NCBI RefSeq assembly: GCF_020911885.1 | Contig: NZ_CP087132.1 | Location: 186,001-250,000, forward strand | From: Flavobacterium acetivorans | GTDB lineage: Bacteria; Bacteroidota; Bacteroidia; Flavobacteriales; Flavobacteriaceae | DNA: 64,000 nt | Reading direction: 5' to 3' | Part shown: piece after piece, positions 18,347-27,657 of the stretch | Numbering within the stretch: the stretch's first letter is position 1 | Layout of the letters: each line of letters opens with the position of its first letter | Translations under genes and position numbers: made by a program | Notes under the pieces: model-generated | What the model saw: only the letters and a program-made list of their open reading frames with translations | Database searches by the model: none | Told to the model about the DNA's origin: nothing

Positions 18347-19096
18347 TTAATTCCATCTGTTATTATTAAACTGTGTTTTCTTCCAATACCACATCATAAG
18401 AAAGCCAAACAAAGCACCACCCACATGGGCAAAATGAGCAATTCCGGTTCCACTTCCAAAAATAGATTGCCCCGAAACTCCCAAATACAAATCTACTAAA
18501 ACCAAACCAGGTACAAAATACTTGGCTTTAATTGGCACAGGAATAAACATCAAAGCCAATTCGGCATTAGGAAACATAAAAGCAAAGGCCACAATAATTC
18601 CATAAATAGCTCCAGAAGCCCCTACCATGGTTCCCATAAAAGCGCTAGTGAAATTTTGAAATTCAGAAACAGTCAACAACTCTTGCCATTGGGTGTTTAT
18701 TTTCCCTTCATTCAAAATTTGCAAAATCTCGGTCTTCGAAAACCCATGGGCAACAAGCGTATTTACAGCATCATTAAAATAATAATAATTAATCCCCGTA
18801 TGCAGTAAAGCAGCCCCTAAACCACAAGAAATATAAAAAAACAAGAATTTCTTGCTTCCCCAAAAATGCTCTAAAGCTGAGCCAAAAGAATATAAGGCAA
18901 ACATATTAAAAAAAATATGCATAAAACCGCCATGCATAAACATATGAGTTATGGGCTGCCAGAACTGGAAATCTCTGTTTTCGGGGAAAAACATCGCTAA
19001 GATTTTATAGGCTGGATCACCTACCATTAAAGTTCCTACAAAAAAAAGAATATTAATAATAATTAATTGTTTTACCGTTTCGGTTACATTTCTCAT
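18347..19096 (-). CDS. Rhomboid-family intramembrane serine protease (first copy)
   Basis: 249 residues with six membrane segments. HGGFMHIFFNMFALYSFG gives the HxxxN region, GASGAIYG the nucleophile Ser, and IAHFAHVGGALFGFL the catalytic His. A ~50-residue loop between membrane segments 3 and 4 is longer than in its neighbour. The start ATG overlaps the mutL stop by 4 bases (ATGA), so translation is coupled to mutL. Substrates are unknown. Confidence 0.93.
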   Translation of the reverse strand: MRNVTETVKQLIIINILFFVGTLMVGDPAYKILAMFFPENRDFQFWQPITHMFMHGGFMHIFFNMFALYSFGSALEHFWGSKKFLFFYISCGLGAALLHTGINYYYFNDAVNTLVAHGFSKTEILQILNEGKINTQWQELLTVSEFQNFTSAFMGTMVGASGAIYGIIVAFAFMFPNAELALMFIPVPIKAKYFVPGLVLVDLYLGVSGQSIFGSGTGIAHFAHVGGALFGFLMMWYWKKTQFNNNRWN

Positions 19097-20952
19097 AGTG
19101 CAAATTTTTTATCTATATCTTCCACACGCATGGTGATGAAAGTTGGTTTCTGAAAAGGGGAAACATTAGGATCTTTACAAGCAAAAAGCCCATTCACTAA
19201 GTTTTCTTGTTCTTTTACTGTCAAAGAGGTTCCTGTTTTTACAGCTAAACTTTTGGCCATCGATTTAGCAATAGTATCATTTTGACTAAAACTGCTATCC
19301 GGAATTCCGTCCTGCAAATCGCTCAATAACTGTTCTAAAACCATCGAAACTTCGCTTTCCGTAACATTTACAGGAATTCCCGAAATAACAACATGATCCG
19401 AATCTGTTTCTTCAAAAACAAAACCGGTATTAATTAGCGAAAGCTTTAATTCTTCAATCAATTCCATTTCGATTGACGAAAAAAACAAATCCAAAGGAAA
19501 CAATAATTGCTGGCTCGAGGCTTGATGAACCGTCATGTTAGTCAAAAATTGCTCGTACAAAACCCGCTGATGGGCGCGTTGCTGATCCACGATAACCATT
19601 CCAGATTTTATAGGGGAAACGATGTATTTTTTATGGATTTGATAAGCGCTATTAACGGTCTGCTCCACTTCTTCTTCGTTAAATAAAGAACCTGTCACCT
19701 CTTCGCTTTCAAACGAAAAATCAGGATTAGTCGTTGTAAATTCAGGCTCCTGTTTCAGTCCCACATACAAACTTTCCCAGTTGGCCGTAGGTTCCGGTTT
19801 TTTATAACCTGATCCTGATGCATAATGCTTATTTACTTTGTCGTCCGAAAAAGGATTAAAACTGCGATCAACCTGAATTGTAGGCGTTTCTCCCTCTAAA
19901 TCTTTATAATGATAAGGCGTATCTAAATTTGAATCCCTATCAAAGTCTAAAACCGGAGCCACATTAAACTGACCCAAACTATGCTTGATAGAAGCTCTTA
20001 AAATAGCATATAAAGCATGTTCATCATCAAACTTTATCTCTGTTTTCGTAGGATGTATGTTGATATCAATCGTGTTTGGCGGCACGGTCAAATATAAAAA
20101 ATAACTTGGTTGCGCACCATCTTTCAAAATTCCGTCATAAGCAGCCATAACGGCATGATGCAAATAACCACTTTTGATAAATCGATCATTGACAAAGAAA
20201 AACTGCTCTCCGCGACTTTTTTTGGCAAATTCGGCTTTACTTACAAAACCCTGAATCGTAATAATATCCGTTTCTTCTTGAACAGGAACCAGCTTTTCGT
20301 TCATTTTACCCGAAAAAATATTGACTATTCGCTGTCTCAAACTAGAAGCGGGCAAATTATACATTTCGCTTCCGTTATGATAAAAAGTAAAATGAATATT
20401 GGCATGTGCCAAAGCCACACGTTGAAACTCATCAATAATATGACGGTATTCCACCGCATCCGACTTCAAAAAATTGCGTCTTGCCGGAATGTTAAAAAAT
20501 AGATTTTTGACCGCAAATGAAGTCCCTTTGGGCAAAACGGCTACTTCCTGAGAAACAAACTTGCTTCCTTCGATGATAATTTGTGTACCAAACTCTTCCT
20601 GATCCTGTTTGGTTTTCATTTCCACATGTGCAATCGCGGCGATTGAAGCCAATGCTTCTCCACGAAAACCTTTAGTATCCAAAGAAAATAAATCCTCAGC
20701 AAGTCTAATTTTAGAAGTGGCATGGCGCTCAAAACACAAACGAGCATCAGTAACACTCATCCCTAAACCATTATCAATAACCTGTACCAATGCCTTTCCG
20801 GCATCTTTTATAATCAATTTAATATCCGTTGCCTTAGCATCAACCGCATTTTCAAGTAATTCTTTGACAACGGAAGCAGGTCTTTGTACGACTTCTCCAG
20901 CAGCAATTTGATTGGCGACATGATCAGGAAGTAATTGAATGATACTCGACAT
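19093..20952 (-). CDS. mutL: DNA mismatch repair protein MutL
   Basis: 619 residues. The N-terminal GHKL ATPase is intact: NAVDA, DNGLGM, RHATSKI, GFRGEALASI. The C-terminal dimer domain is present, but the endonuclease hallmarks are not. Where DQHA(X)2E(X)4E is expected the sequence reads DQQRAHQRVLYE, and the CPHGRP site reads SPFQKP. Mismatch-repair matchmaking is expected; nicking activity is doubtful. First gene of the mutL-rhomboid-rhomboid-EEP run. A weak minus-strand promoter box (TAAATTTG, 21007-21014) lies 55 bases upstream. Confidence 0.95.
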   Translation of the reverse strand: MSSIIQLLPDHVANQIAAGEVVQRPASVVKELLENAVDAKATDIKLIIKDAGKALVQVIDNGLGMSVTDARLCFERHATSKIRLAEDLFSLDTKGFRGEALASIAAIAHVEMKTKQDQEEFGTQIIIEGSKFVSQEVAVLPKGTSFAVKNLFFNIPARRNFLKSDAVEYRHIIDEFQRVALAHANIHFTFYHNGSEMYNLPASSLRQRIVNIFSGKMNEKLVPVQEETDIITIQGFVSKAEFAKKSRGEQFFFVNDRFIKSGYLHHAVMAAYDGILKDGAQPSYFLYLTVPPNTIDINIHPTKTEIKFDDEHALYAILRASIKHSLGQFNVAPVLDFDRDSNLDTPYHYKDLEGETPTIQVDRSFNPFSDDKVNKHYASGSGYKKPEPTANWESLYVGLKQEPEFTTTNPDFSFESEEVTGSLFNEEEVEQTVNSAYQIHKKYIVSPIKSGMVIVDQQRAHQRVLYEQFLTNMTVHQASSQQLLFPLDLFFSSIEMELIEELKLSLINTGFVFEETDSDHVVISGIPVNVTESEVSMVLEQLLSDLQDGIPDSSFSQNDTIAKSMAKSLAVKTGTSLTVKEQENLVNGLFACKDPNVSPFQKPTFITMRVEDIDKKFAL

Positions 20953-21060
20953 TAAAAATATATTTTATTTAAAGGTTTAAGTTTAATTTAAAAAACCAAC
21001 GGTGTACAAATTTAATGATTTTCTATTGGGTTTTACCGTTTAGCGAATCATAAATAAAAC

Positions 21061-21097
21061 AAAAAAACCTACACTATTTAAAGAATAGCATAGGCTT
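21061..21097 (-). terminator. Terminator of ribH
   Basis: On the minus strand an AAGCCTATGCTATT / AATAGTGTAGGTTT hairpin, paired partly through G-T wobbles, runs into seven T. It is 23 bases after the ribH stop. Confidence 0.65.
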
Positions 21098-21119
21098 CAT
21101 AATTTATGATGTACTCTTT

Positions 21120-21695
21120 TTATTCCTTAAGTTCTAAAGGCGAACCTTCTTCAATTTGCAAAGCACCACTTGACAATAAGTGTTGATTATCGATATGATG
21201 ACTCATTGATGCCTGTTGACGAATATAAGCCATTTTTATAGCAGCAATAGCGGCTTCAGTCCCTTTATTTCCGTGAATTCCTCCACTTCTATCAATAGAC
21301 TGCTGCATGTTATTATCGGTCAATACACAAAAAATCACAGGAATATCGGTTTGAACATTCAAATCTTTAATTCCTTGGGTAACGCCTTCACATACAAAAT
21401 CAAAATGCTTGGTTTGTCCTTGAATAACACATCCAATGACAATCACAGCATCTACCTTTTGAGTTTGCAACATTTTCTTGGCGCCATAAATAAGCTCAAA
21501 ACTTCCAGGAACATTCCAGCGAATGATCTGCTGTGGCGGAACCTGATTCTCTAATAACGCTTCAAAAGCACCATTGTAAAGTCCTTCGGTTATGGATTCA
21601 TTCCATTCAGAAACAACAATCCCAAAGCGAAAATCTTTCGCATTTGGGATTGAGTTTTTATCGTATTCGGATAAGTTTTTATTTTCAGTAGCCAT
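21120..21695 (-). CDS. ribH: 6,7-dimethyl-8-ribityllumazine synthase
   Basis: 191 residues, longer than the usual ~155 through an N-terminal extension and a ~30-residue C-terminal tail. It forms the riboflavin precursor lumazine from a ribityl-amino-pyrimidine and dihydroxybutanone phosphate. Seen are VSEWNESITEGLY, the PGSFEL motif, and VIQGQTKHFDFV with His97 as the likely catalytic base. It lies downstream of a TPR gene with a 107-base gap, so co-transcription is possible. Confidence 0.95.
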   Translation of the reverse strand: MATENKNLSEYDKNSIPNAKDFRFGIVVSEWNESITEGLYNGAFEALLENQVPPQQIIRWNVPGSFELIYGAKKMLQTQKVDAVIVIGCVIQGQTKHFDFVCEGVTQGIKDLNVQTDIPVIFCVLTDNNMQQSIDRSGGIHGNKGTEAAIAAIKMAYIRQQASMSHHIDNQHLLSSGALQIEEGSPLELKE

Positions 21696-21702
21696 TTGAT
21701 TG

Positions 21703-21796
21703 TTGATTTTTGATTTTACACTTTATGATTTCAGATGTTAAAGATAGATTTTTGAAACCAAAAATCCTGAATCTTAAATCAGTAATCTCAAATCAT
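21703..21796. repeat. Low-complexity intergenic repeat
   Basis: GATTTTTG words and an 8-bp inverted repeat GATTTTTG / CAAAAATC (21747-21754 / 21759-21766) with a 4-base loop fill the spacer between the TPR gene and ribH. Confidence 0.45.
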
Positions 21797-21802
21797 TTTT
21801 TT

Positions 21803-22576
21803 CTATTGTGCCAATCCGATCAAGACATCAACTGAAGCAGCTTCAGGAGTAGTATCGTAATTGTCTTTGATATCTGTGAAAAATTTCAAAGCCTCTTCTT
21901 TATTTCCTAATGCTAAAGCCGTTTTTCCAGCTTTCAACAAGAAACGTGGTGTTGTAAAATCATTTTTATTCACCTCTGCCGCTTTGATATAATACTCTAA
22001 AGCTTCTTTTTGTTGATTTTTTTGAGAATAAGCATCTCCAATTGCTCCTTTAGCCAAAGCTCCCAAAACAATATCATCTGATTTAAATTTCCCTAAATAA
22101 TCGATTGCTTCAGCATATTTACCTGTATTTAGGTAAGCTAAACCTGCATAATAGTTCGCTAAATTTCCTGCGTCAGTTCCTGAATATTCATCTGCAATTT
22201 TAATAAATCCAAACTTACCTTCAGATCCGTTCAATGACAATTTATACAATGAATCACTGGCTATACCTTCAGTAGCTTGTTGAAAATTTTGTTGCGCTAC
22301 AAACATTTCATTAGCCGCTTCCATTTGTTTTGGCTCAGCGATAAATTTTTGGTAAACCAAATAGCCTACCGTAAACAATGCAACCGCACCTACTACTCCA
22401 AAAATAATTTTCTGGTTTTTAGCAACCCAGTCTTCGGTTTTTGATGCAGTTTGATCCAATGCTGAAAAAACTCCAGCAGTTGTACTGTCTTTTTCATCAA
22501 CTATTATTTCTTCAACTGTATCTTTAACTTCCTTCTCTTTCGGTGCTTTATACCCTCTTTTATTGTAAGTAGCCAT
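21803..22576 (-). CDS. Membrane-anchored TPR-repeat protein (YfgM-like)
   Basis: 257 residues. A basic, charged cytoplasmic N-terminus is followed by one membrane helix at about 58-78 (KIIFGVVGAVALFTVGYLVY). About four TPR units fill the rest, with typical phrases such as NLANYYAGLAYLNTGKYAEAIDYL and QKEALEYYIKAAEV. This layout matches YfgM/DUF2133-type proteins that act near the Sec translocon in E. coli; the role here is inferred. It is upstream of ribH. Confidence 0.85.
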   Translation of the reverse strand: MATYNKRGYKAPKEKEVKDTVEEIIVDEKDSTTAGVFSALDQTASKTEDWVAKNQKIIFGVVGAVALFTVGYLVYQKFIAEPKQMEAANEMFVAQQNFQQATEGIASDSLYKLSLNGSEGKFGFIKIADEYSGTDAGNLANYYAGLAYLNTGKYAEAIDYLGKFKSDDIVLGALAKGAIGDAYSQKNQQKEALEYYIKAAEVNKNDFTTPRFLLKAGKTALALGNKEEALKFFTDIKDNYDTTPEAASVDVLIGLAQ

Positions 22577-22598
22577 TTAATTTTAATTTAGTGAGTCG

Positions 22599-22630
22599 CA
22601 AAAATAAAATTTTTATTCAAACTCACACAA
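22599..22630 (-). promoter_or_regulatory. Promoter for TPR gene
   Basis: Minus strand: TTG (22628-22630), a 21-base spacer, then TATTTTTG (22599-22606), 22 bases before the start codon. Confidence 0.55.
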
Positions 22631-22810
22631 AAAAAACGACTATAAATTTACTTTTAATGTATTTTAACGAAAGTACTTTCTCACTTAGTCAAATTAACAC
22701 CTAAAGAAAAACGCTAAAAGCCTTATATATCGATATTTTTCAATAATTTGCACCCTCTTAAAAAACGGTTCAAAAAACAGCAAACTTCTCAGTACCAGTA
22801 AGACTTACAG

Positions 22811-23890
22811 ATGTATTTAAAAAAGATTACTTTATTCAATTATAAGAATTTTTCGGAAGCAAGTTTCGAGTTCGACAACAAGATAGTTTGCTTCGTGGGC
22901 AAAAACGGCATTGGCAAAACCAATGTACTGGACGCCATATACCATTTATCATACGGCAAAAGTTATTTTAACCCAATAGCAGCTCAAAACATCAAGCATG
23001 GCGAAGATTTTTTTGTTATTGATGCTGAATTTATAAAAAACGAAAGAACCGAACAAATTGTTTGCAGCCTAAAAAAAGGACAAAAAAAAGTATTAAAAAG
23101 AAACGGCAAGAACTACGATAAATTCTCGGACCACATTGGCTTTATTCCCCTGGTGATTATTTCGCCTGCCGACAGAGATTTAATCGTTGAAGGCAGTGAG
23201 ACCCGCCGGAAATTTATGGACAGTGTCATTTCACAATTGGATTCCCATTACCTGCAACAGCTTATTCAGTACCAAAAAGTAATGAGCCAGCGCAATGCCT
23301 TATTGAAATATTTTGCATTGAACCATGTTTTTGACAATGACACCCTTTCTATTTACAACGAGCAGCTGGATGGTTTTGGAAAATATATTTTCGAAAAAAG
23401 AAAAGAATTCATCGAAGCATTTATTCCAATTTTCAACCACCATCATCATGCCATAACAGATTCGCAAGAAACGGTTCAACTCGTCTATGAAAGTCATTTG
23501 TTCGAAAACGACCTATTGCTTTTATTACAGGAAAACATCAACAAGGACCGAGCTTTGCACTACACCAGTGTTGGCACACACAAAGATGATTTGTCTTTTG
23601 AAATTGACGGACACCCTATCAAGAAATTTGGTTCTCAAGGTCAGCAAAAATCATTTTTGATTGCCTTAAAACTAGCGCAGTTTGAATTCCTAAAAAAACA
23701 AAGCGGTGTAAAACCTCTTCTTTTATTTGATGACATCTTTGATAAACTCGACGAGCATCGCGTAGCAAAAATAATCGAAATGGTAAACAGCGATACTTTT
23801 GGCCAGCTTTTTATCTCTGATACGCATCCGGAACGTACGGAATCAATTGTTAAATCTACGCTCCAATCTTACAAAATTTTCAATTTGTAA
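22811..23890 (+). CDS. recF: DNA replication/repair protein RecF
   Basis: 359 residues, standard length. An SMC-like ATPase that helps load RecA at gaps. Walker [10 protein letters not shown] is near residue 30-38, the RecF signature [17 protein letters not shown] is at about 120-136, and Walker [14 protein letters not shown] follows near 305-318. The upstream gene is divergent. No perfect -7 box was found; ATAATTTG near 22744 is one base off consensus. Confidence 0.96.
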   Translation: MYLKKITLFNYKNFSEASFEFDNKIVCFVGKNGIGKTNVLDAIYHLSYGKSYFNPIAAQNIKHGEDFFVIDAEFIKNERTEQIVCSLKKGQKKVLKRNGKNYDKFSDHIGFIPLVIISPADRDLIVEGSETRRKFMDSVISQLDSHYLQQLIQYQKVMSQRNALLKYFALNHVFDNDTLSIYNEQLDGFGKYIFEKRKEFIEAFIPIFNHHHHAITDSQETVQLVYESHLFENDLLLLLQENINKDRALHYTSVGTHKDDLSFEIDGHPIKKFGSQGQQKSFLIALKLAQFEFLKKQSGVKPLLLFDDIFDKLDEHRVAKIIEMVNSDTFGQLFISDTHPERTESIVKSTLQSYKIFNL

Positions 23891-23963
23891 TTTAACGGTT
23901 TAAAAACCTCAAATAATGATAATTTAATTAATTTAGCCTTTCCACATTTCAAATCTATTTTCA

Positions 23964-24659
23964 ATGAAATTCAATTCCATTTTTTTCTTATTACTGTCAT
24001 TTGTGATTGTATCCTGCAATGGACAAACATCAACTAACATAAAAACTATAGAAGCCAAAGATTTTGCCGACAAAATAAACACAACAAAAGCACCACAAAT
24101 CCTAGACGTTCGTACTCCAGAAGAATTCACCTCTGGACATATCGACAACGCAACAAATGTAGACTGGCTGGGCGATAGCTTTGTTGTTGATGCAGCAAAA
24201 TTTGACAAAACAAAACCCGTTTTTGTCTATTGTAAAAGTGGCGGTCGAAGTAAAAAAGCAGCCGAAAAACTACAAGAATTAGGCTTCAAGAACATCTATG
24301 AACTTAACGGAGGCTTCTTAAAATGGGACTCTGCAGGACTAAGCAAACCTACCGATAAAGTCATTGGAATGTCAAGCCAAGAATACAAAGCATTATTAAA
24401 TACCGATAAAAAAGTATTGATTAGTTTTTATGCTGAATGGTGCGCTCCTTGTAAAAAGATGACACCTTACCTTACCAAAATGCAGACGGAATTGAGTGAC
24501 AAAGTAACCATTATCCGCTTGGATGCCGATAAGAACAAAACTTTGATGACCGAAATGAAAATTGACCAACTCCCTACTTTATTATTATACGAAAATAAAG
24601 AACTGAAATGGAAACACTCCGGTTTTATCAATGAAGAAGACTTAAAAAAACAATTGTAA
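23964..24659 (+). CDS. Rhodanese-thioredoxin fusion lipoprotein
   Basis: 231 residues. Lipobox FVIVSC with Cys18 predicts lipid anchoring in the periplasm or outer membrane. A rhodanese domain at about 27-125 carries the active loop CKSGGRS (Cys90). A thioredoxin-like domain at about 135-231 carries WCAPC (Cys160, Cys163) and the cis-Pro segment QLPTLLLY. The fusion could couple persulfide or thiol chemistry to disulfide reduction; this is inference. The next gene starts 10 bases downstream. Confidence 0.9.
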   Translation: MKFNSIFFLLLSFVIVSCNGQTSTNIKTIEAKDFADKINTTKAPQILDVRTPEEFTSGHIDNATNVDWLGDSFVVDAAKFDKTKPVFVYCKSGGRSKKAAEKLQELGFKNIYELNGGFLKWDSAGLSKPTDKVIGMSSQEYKALLNTDKKVLISFYAEWCAPCKKMTPYLTKMQTELSDKVTIIRLDADKNKTLMTEMKIDQLPTLLLYENKELKWKHSGFINEEDLKKQL

Positions 24660-24669
24660 TAGTCCTGCA

Positions 24670-25347
24670 ATGCTATCAAAAAACAGTCTACAATTTCTCG
24701 AAGATTTAAAAGCCAACAATAACCGGGATTGGTTTTTAGAAAATAAAAAAAGATACGAAACTTTCAAGAAAGATTATCACCAAATGGTGGCTGATTTTCT
24801 TGACGTCATGAAACCTTTGGACCCTTCATTAGAAATGCTCGAAGTAAAAAACTGCGTCTTCAGAATCAATCGGGACATTCGGTTTTCTAAAGACAAGTCA
24901 CCATACAAAGCCCATTTAGGTGTCTGGCTATCTTCGGGAGCAAAAGGAAAAAATCGCTCCGGTTATTATGTTCATATCGAAAAAGGAGCCAGTTTCATTG
25001 CCGGAGGATTTTATGCACCAGAAGCAGAGGATTTAAAAAAAGTGCGCAAAGAAATTGCTTTTTTTCACGACGATTTAGAAGCTATTTTAAACGACCCGAA
25101 TTTTAAAAGAGAGTTTGGCGATTTTAGCAGAAATGAAAAAAGCGTACTTAAAAACCCGCCGAGAGGTTACGAAAAAGAGCATCCTGCTATTGAACTATTA
25201 AAACTTAAAAGTTTTGAAACCATACAAAAATTTGACATTTCTGAAGTGAGTCAAAAAGATTTTGTTTCTAAAATGAGTAAAAAACTGATTCTCTTGAAAC
25301 CGTTAAACGACTTCATCAACAGAGCCTTAACTGCTGACAAACTTTAA
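24670..25347 (+). CDS. DUF2461 family protein
   Basis: 225 residues matching DUF2461 (TIGR02453): NSLQFLEDLKANNNRDWFLENKKRYE as N-terminal signature, IRFSKDKSPYKAHLG in the middle and GFYAPEAEDL. The function is unknown. Starts 10 bases after the rhodanese-thioredoxin gene and ends 10 bases before a glycosyltransferase, so the three are probably one operon. Confidence 0.88.
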   Translation: MLSKNSLQFLEDLKANNNRDWFLENKKRYETFKKDYHQMVADFLDVMKPLDPSLEMLEVKNCVFRINRDIRFSKDKSPYKAHLGVWLSSGAKGKNRSGYYVHIEKGASFIAGGFYAPEAEDLKKVRKEIAFFHDDLEAILNDPNFKREFGDFSRNEKSVLKNPPRGYEKEHPAIELLKLKSFETIQKFDISEVSQKDFVSKMSKKLILLKPLNDFINRALTADKL

Positions 25348-25357
25348 ATCTACTTCA

Positions 25358-26422
25358 ATGACCAAAAGGAAAATACTTTTTCTTGGAGAGTCCTACAGAG
25401 CTGACGCCATCAATTGGATGAATGGCCTAAAGGAATTTGGTCATTTTGAGATTATCAGTTGGGAACTAAAAACGCCCAATAACAGCGTTTACAATCGGAT
25501 TATTCGAGTTTTAGAATTCAAATTAGCGTATTTTAAAATCAAAAAACTAATCCGTCAGCAACAGCCTGACATGGTAATTGCCGAGAGAACCACAAGCTAC
25601 GGCTTCCTTGCCGTAATATCCGGTATAAAACCAATCGCTATAGCCCAACAGGGACGAACCGACTTATGGCCCGAGAATTCAATGCTGCTGCCTTTAAAAA
25701 AAATCATCCAAAATTACGCCTTTAAAAAAGCAACTCTAATTCATGCTTGGGGACCCGTAATGACAATTTCCATGGTTAAAGCCGGCGTGGATATGAATAA
25801 GGTTTTGGTTTTACCAAAGGGAATTGACTTGAAAAAATTCGAAAACAAAAACAAGGCAAATCCCGAAAAAATTTGTGCCATTGTGAGCCGTTCTTTATTG
25901 CCAGAATACCGTCATGACATCATTCTGCACGCATTTGCACTTTTGCACCAAAGAGGAATCGATTTTTCGTTAACGATTGTCGGCGACGGAACACGATTGC
26001 AATTCTTAAAAGATCTAACCAAAGAGTTACAAATTAAAAAAAAAGTAATTTTCACAGGAAAAATCCCGAATACTGAACTTCCAAAATTATTACAACAATC
26101 AAATATTTACATCAGCATGCCCATAACCGAGGGCGTTTCGGCCTCCTTATTTGAAGCGATGGCTTGCGGTTGCTATCCCATAACAACTGATATTCCCGGA
26201 AACCAAAGCTGGATCAACCATCGAGAAAACGGTCTCTTAATCCCTGTTGACGACGTCGAAATGCTCGCAAAAGAACTCATTTGGGCTTTTGAAAATGGTA
26301 CACACCGAAACAAAGCTGTTTCAGACAATCGGAAATTTATCGAAGAAAATGCTGATTACAAAACCAATATGAAAATCATTTCTGACAAATATCACGAATT
26401 AATTGAGGCAGCTCAAAATTAA
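25358..26422 (+). CDS. Glycosyltransferase, GT4-like
   Basis: 354 residues with a GT-B layout. The C-terminal half carries VSRSLLPEYRHDIILHAFALL, FTGKIPNTELPKLLQQSNIYISMPITEGVSASLFEAMACG, and DIPGNQSWINHRENGLL, matching the GT4 E-x7-E region. The sugar donor and acceptor cannot be read from sequence. No polysaccharide cluster surrounds it. Confidence 0.9.
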   Translation: MTKRKILFLGESYRADAINWMNGLKEFGHFEIISWELKTPNNSVYNRIIRVLEFKLAYFKIKKLIRQQQPDMVIAERTTSYGFLAVISGIKPIAIAQQGRTDLWPENSMLLPLKKIIQNYAFKKATLIHAWGPVMTISMVKAGVDMNKVLVLPKGIDLKKFENKNKANPEKICAIVSRSLLPEYRHDIILHAFALLHQRGIDFSLTIVGDGTRLQFLKDLTKELQIKKKVIFTGKIPNTELPKLLQQSNIYISMPITEGVSASLFEAMACGCYPITTDIPGNQSWINHRENGLLIPVDDVEMLAKELIWAFENGTHRNKAVSDNRKFIEENADYKTNMKIISDKYHELIEAAQN

Positions 26423-26523
26423 TTGCGCTTTACCTAAATAAAAAAGCAACAAACTTCACTAAACTATTACTGTTTTATAAAGTTTATCTAATTGAAAAAT
26501 GATTCTGAGTAAATTTTAATCCT

Positions 26524-26531
26524 TACTTTTG
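26524..26531 (+). promoter_or_regulatory. Promoter -7 element TACTTTTG
   Basis: Perfect TAnnTTTG match 36 bases before the murB ATG at 26568. The in-frame TTG at 26529 falls inside the box, which rules it out as the start. Confidence 0.55.
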
Positions 26532-26567
26532 AATCGCAAATTCAATTTAAAAAAAGCACTTTCTTTT

Positions 26568-27581
26568 ATGGAAATACAAAATGATTTTTCTTTAAAAAAC
26601 TACAATACTTTTGGCATCGAAGCCAAAGCAAAACGTTTTATTGCCGTCCATACCATCGCTCAATTGACCGCTGTTTTAGAACAAAACAAAACCGACAAAA
26701 AATTTATCCTTGGCGGCGGAAGCAACATGCTTTTAACCAAAGACGTTGACGCTCTGGTAATTCATATTGATTTGAAAGGAAAAAAAATCATCTCCGAAAA
26801 TGATGATCATGTATGGGTTGAAAGTCAAGCAGGCGAAAATTGGCATGAATTTGTACTCTGGACTATTGATCAAAATTTTGGCGGACTGGAAAACATGTCG
26901 CTTATTCCCGGCAACGTAGGCACAACGCCCGTACAAAACATTGGCGCTTATGGCACTGAAATCAAAGATACTTTTGACTCCTGCAATGCCATTGCAATTG
27001 AAAATTTAGCATCTACAAAATTCACAAAAGAAGATTGTCGTTTTGGATACCGAGAAAGTATTTTTAAAAATGAAGCGAAAGACCAATACGTTATCACATC
27101 GGTCGTTTTTAAATTAACAAAACGCAACCATCAAATCAATACCTCTTATGGGGATATATTGGCCGAATTAGAAAAAAATAAAATTTCTGAACCTAGCTTA
27201 AAAGACGTCAGCAATGCCGTAATTGCTATTCGACAAAGTAAATTACCCGATCCCAAAGAACTTGGAAACAGCGGTAGTTTCTTTAAAAATCCAATTCTAC
27301 TGAAAACGGATTTCGAAAAAATTCATCAGCAATTTCCTGAAATGAAATATTATGAAGTTTCTGAAACCGAGGTAAAAGTTCCTGCGGGATGGCTGATTGA
27401 ACAGGCTGGATTTAAGGGAAAACGTTTTGGAGACGCCGGAATTCATAAAAACCAAGCCTTGGTTCTGGTGAATTATGGGCAGGCTACAGGACAAGAAATC
27501 CTGAACGTTTCAAAGGATATCCAAAAAACTGTTTTCGACACTTTTGGAATCCATATCGAGGCAGAAGTGAATATCATTTAA
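26568..27581 (+). CDS. murB: UDP-N-acetylmuramate dehydrogenase
   Basis: 337 residues from the ATG at 26568. It reduces UDP-GlcNAc-enolpyruvate to UDP-MurNAc with NADPH and FAD. Seen are SLKNYNTFGIEAKA, LGGGSNMLL, IPGNVGTTPVQNIGAYG, the catalytic-region FGYRESIFK, and GNSGSFFKNP. Type I length and architecture. It has its own promoter. Confidence 0.96.
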   Translation: MEIQNDFSLKNYNTFGIEAKAKRFIAVHTIAQLTAVLEQNKTDKKFILGGGSNMLLTKDVDALVIHIDLKGKKIISENDDHVWVESQAGENWHEFVLWTIDQNFGGLENMSLIPGNVGTTPVQNIGAYGTEIKDTFDSCNAIAIENLASTKFTKEDCRFGYRESIFKNEAKDQYVITSVVFKLTKRNHQINTSYGDILAELEKNKISEPSLKDVSNAVIAIRQSKLPDPKELGNSGSFFKNPILLKTDFEKIHQQFPEMKYYEVSETEVKVPAGWLIEQAGFKGKRFGDAGIHKNQALVLVNYGQATGQEILNVSKDIQKTVFDTFGIHIEAEVNII

Positions 27582-27657
27582 GTTGAGAAATCAAAAGTTA
27601 AAAGTTCGACACCAGAAATTTAAATTCTAAAATCGTTAATCCTAAATCTAAAATTCC
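27582..27657. repeat. Low-complexity intergenic repeat
   Basis: Words such as AAAAGTTAAAAGTT and CCTAAATCTAAAATTCC fill the whole 76-base spacer and touch the PaiB-like start codon. No strong hairpin was seen. Confidence 0.4.
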
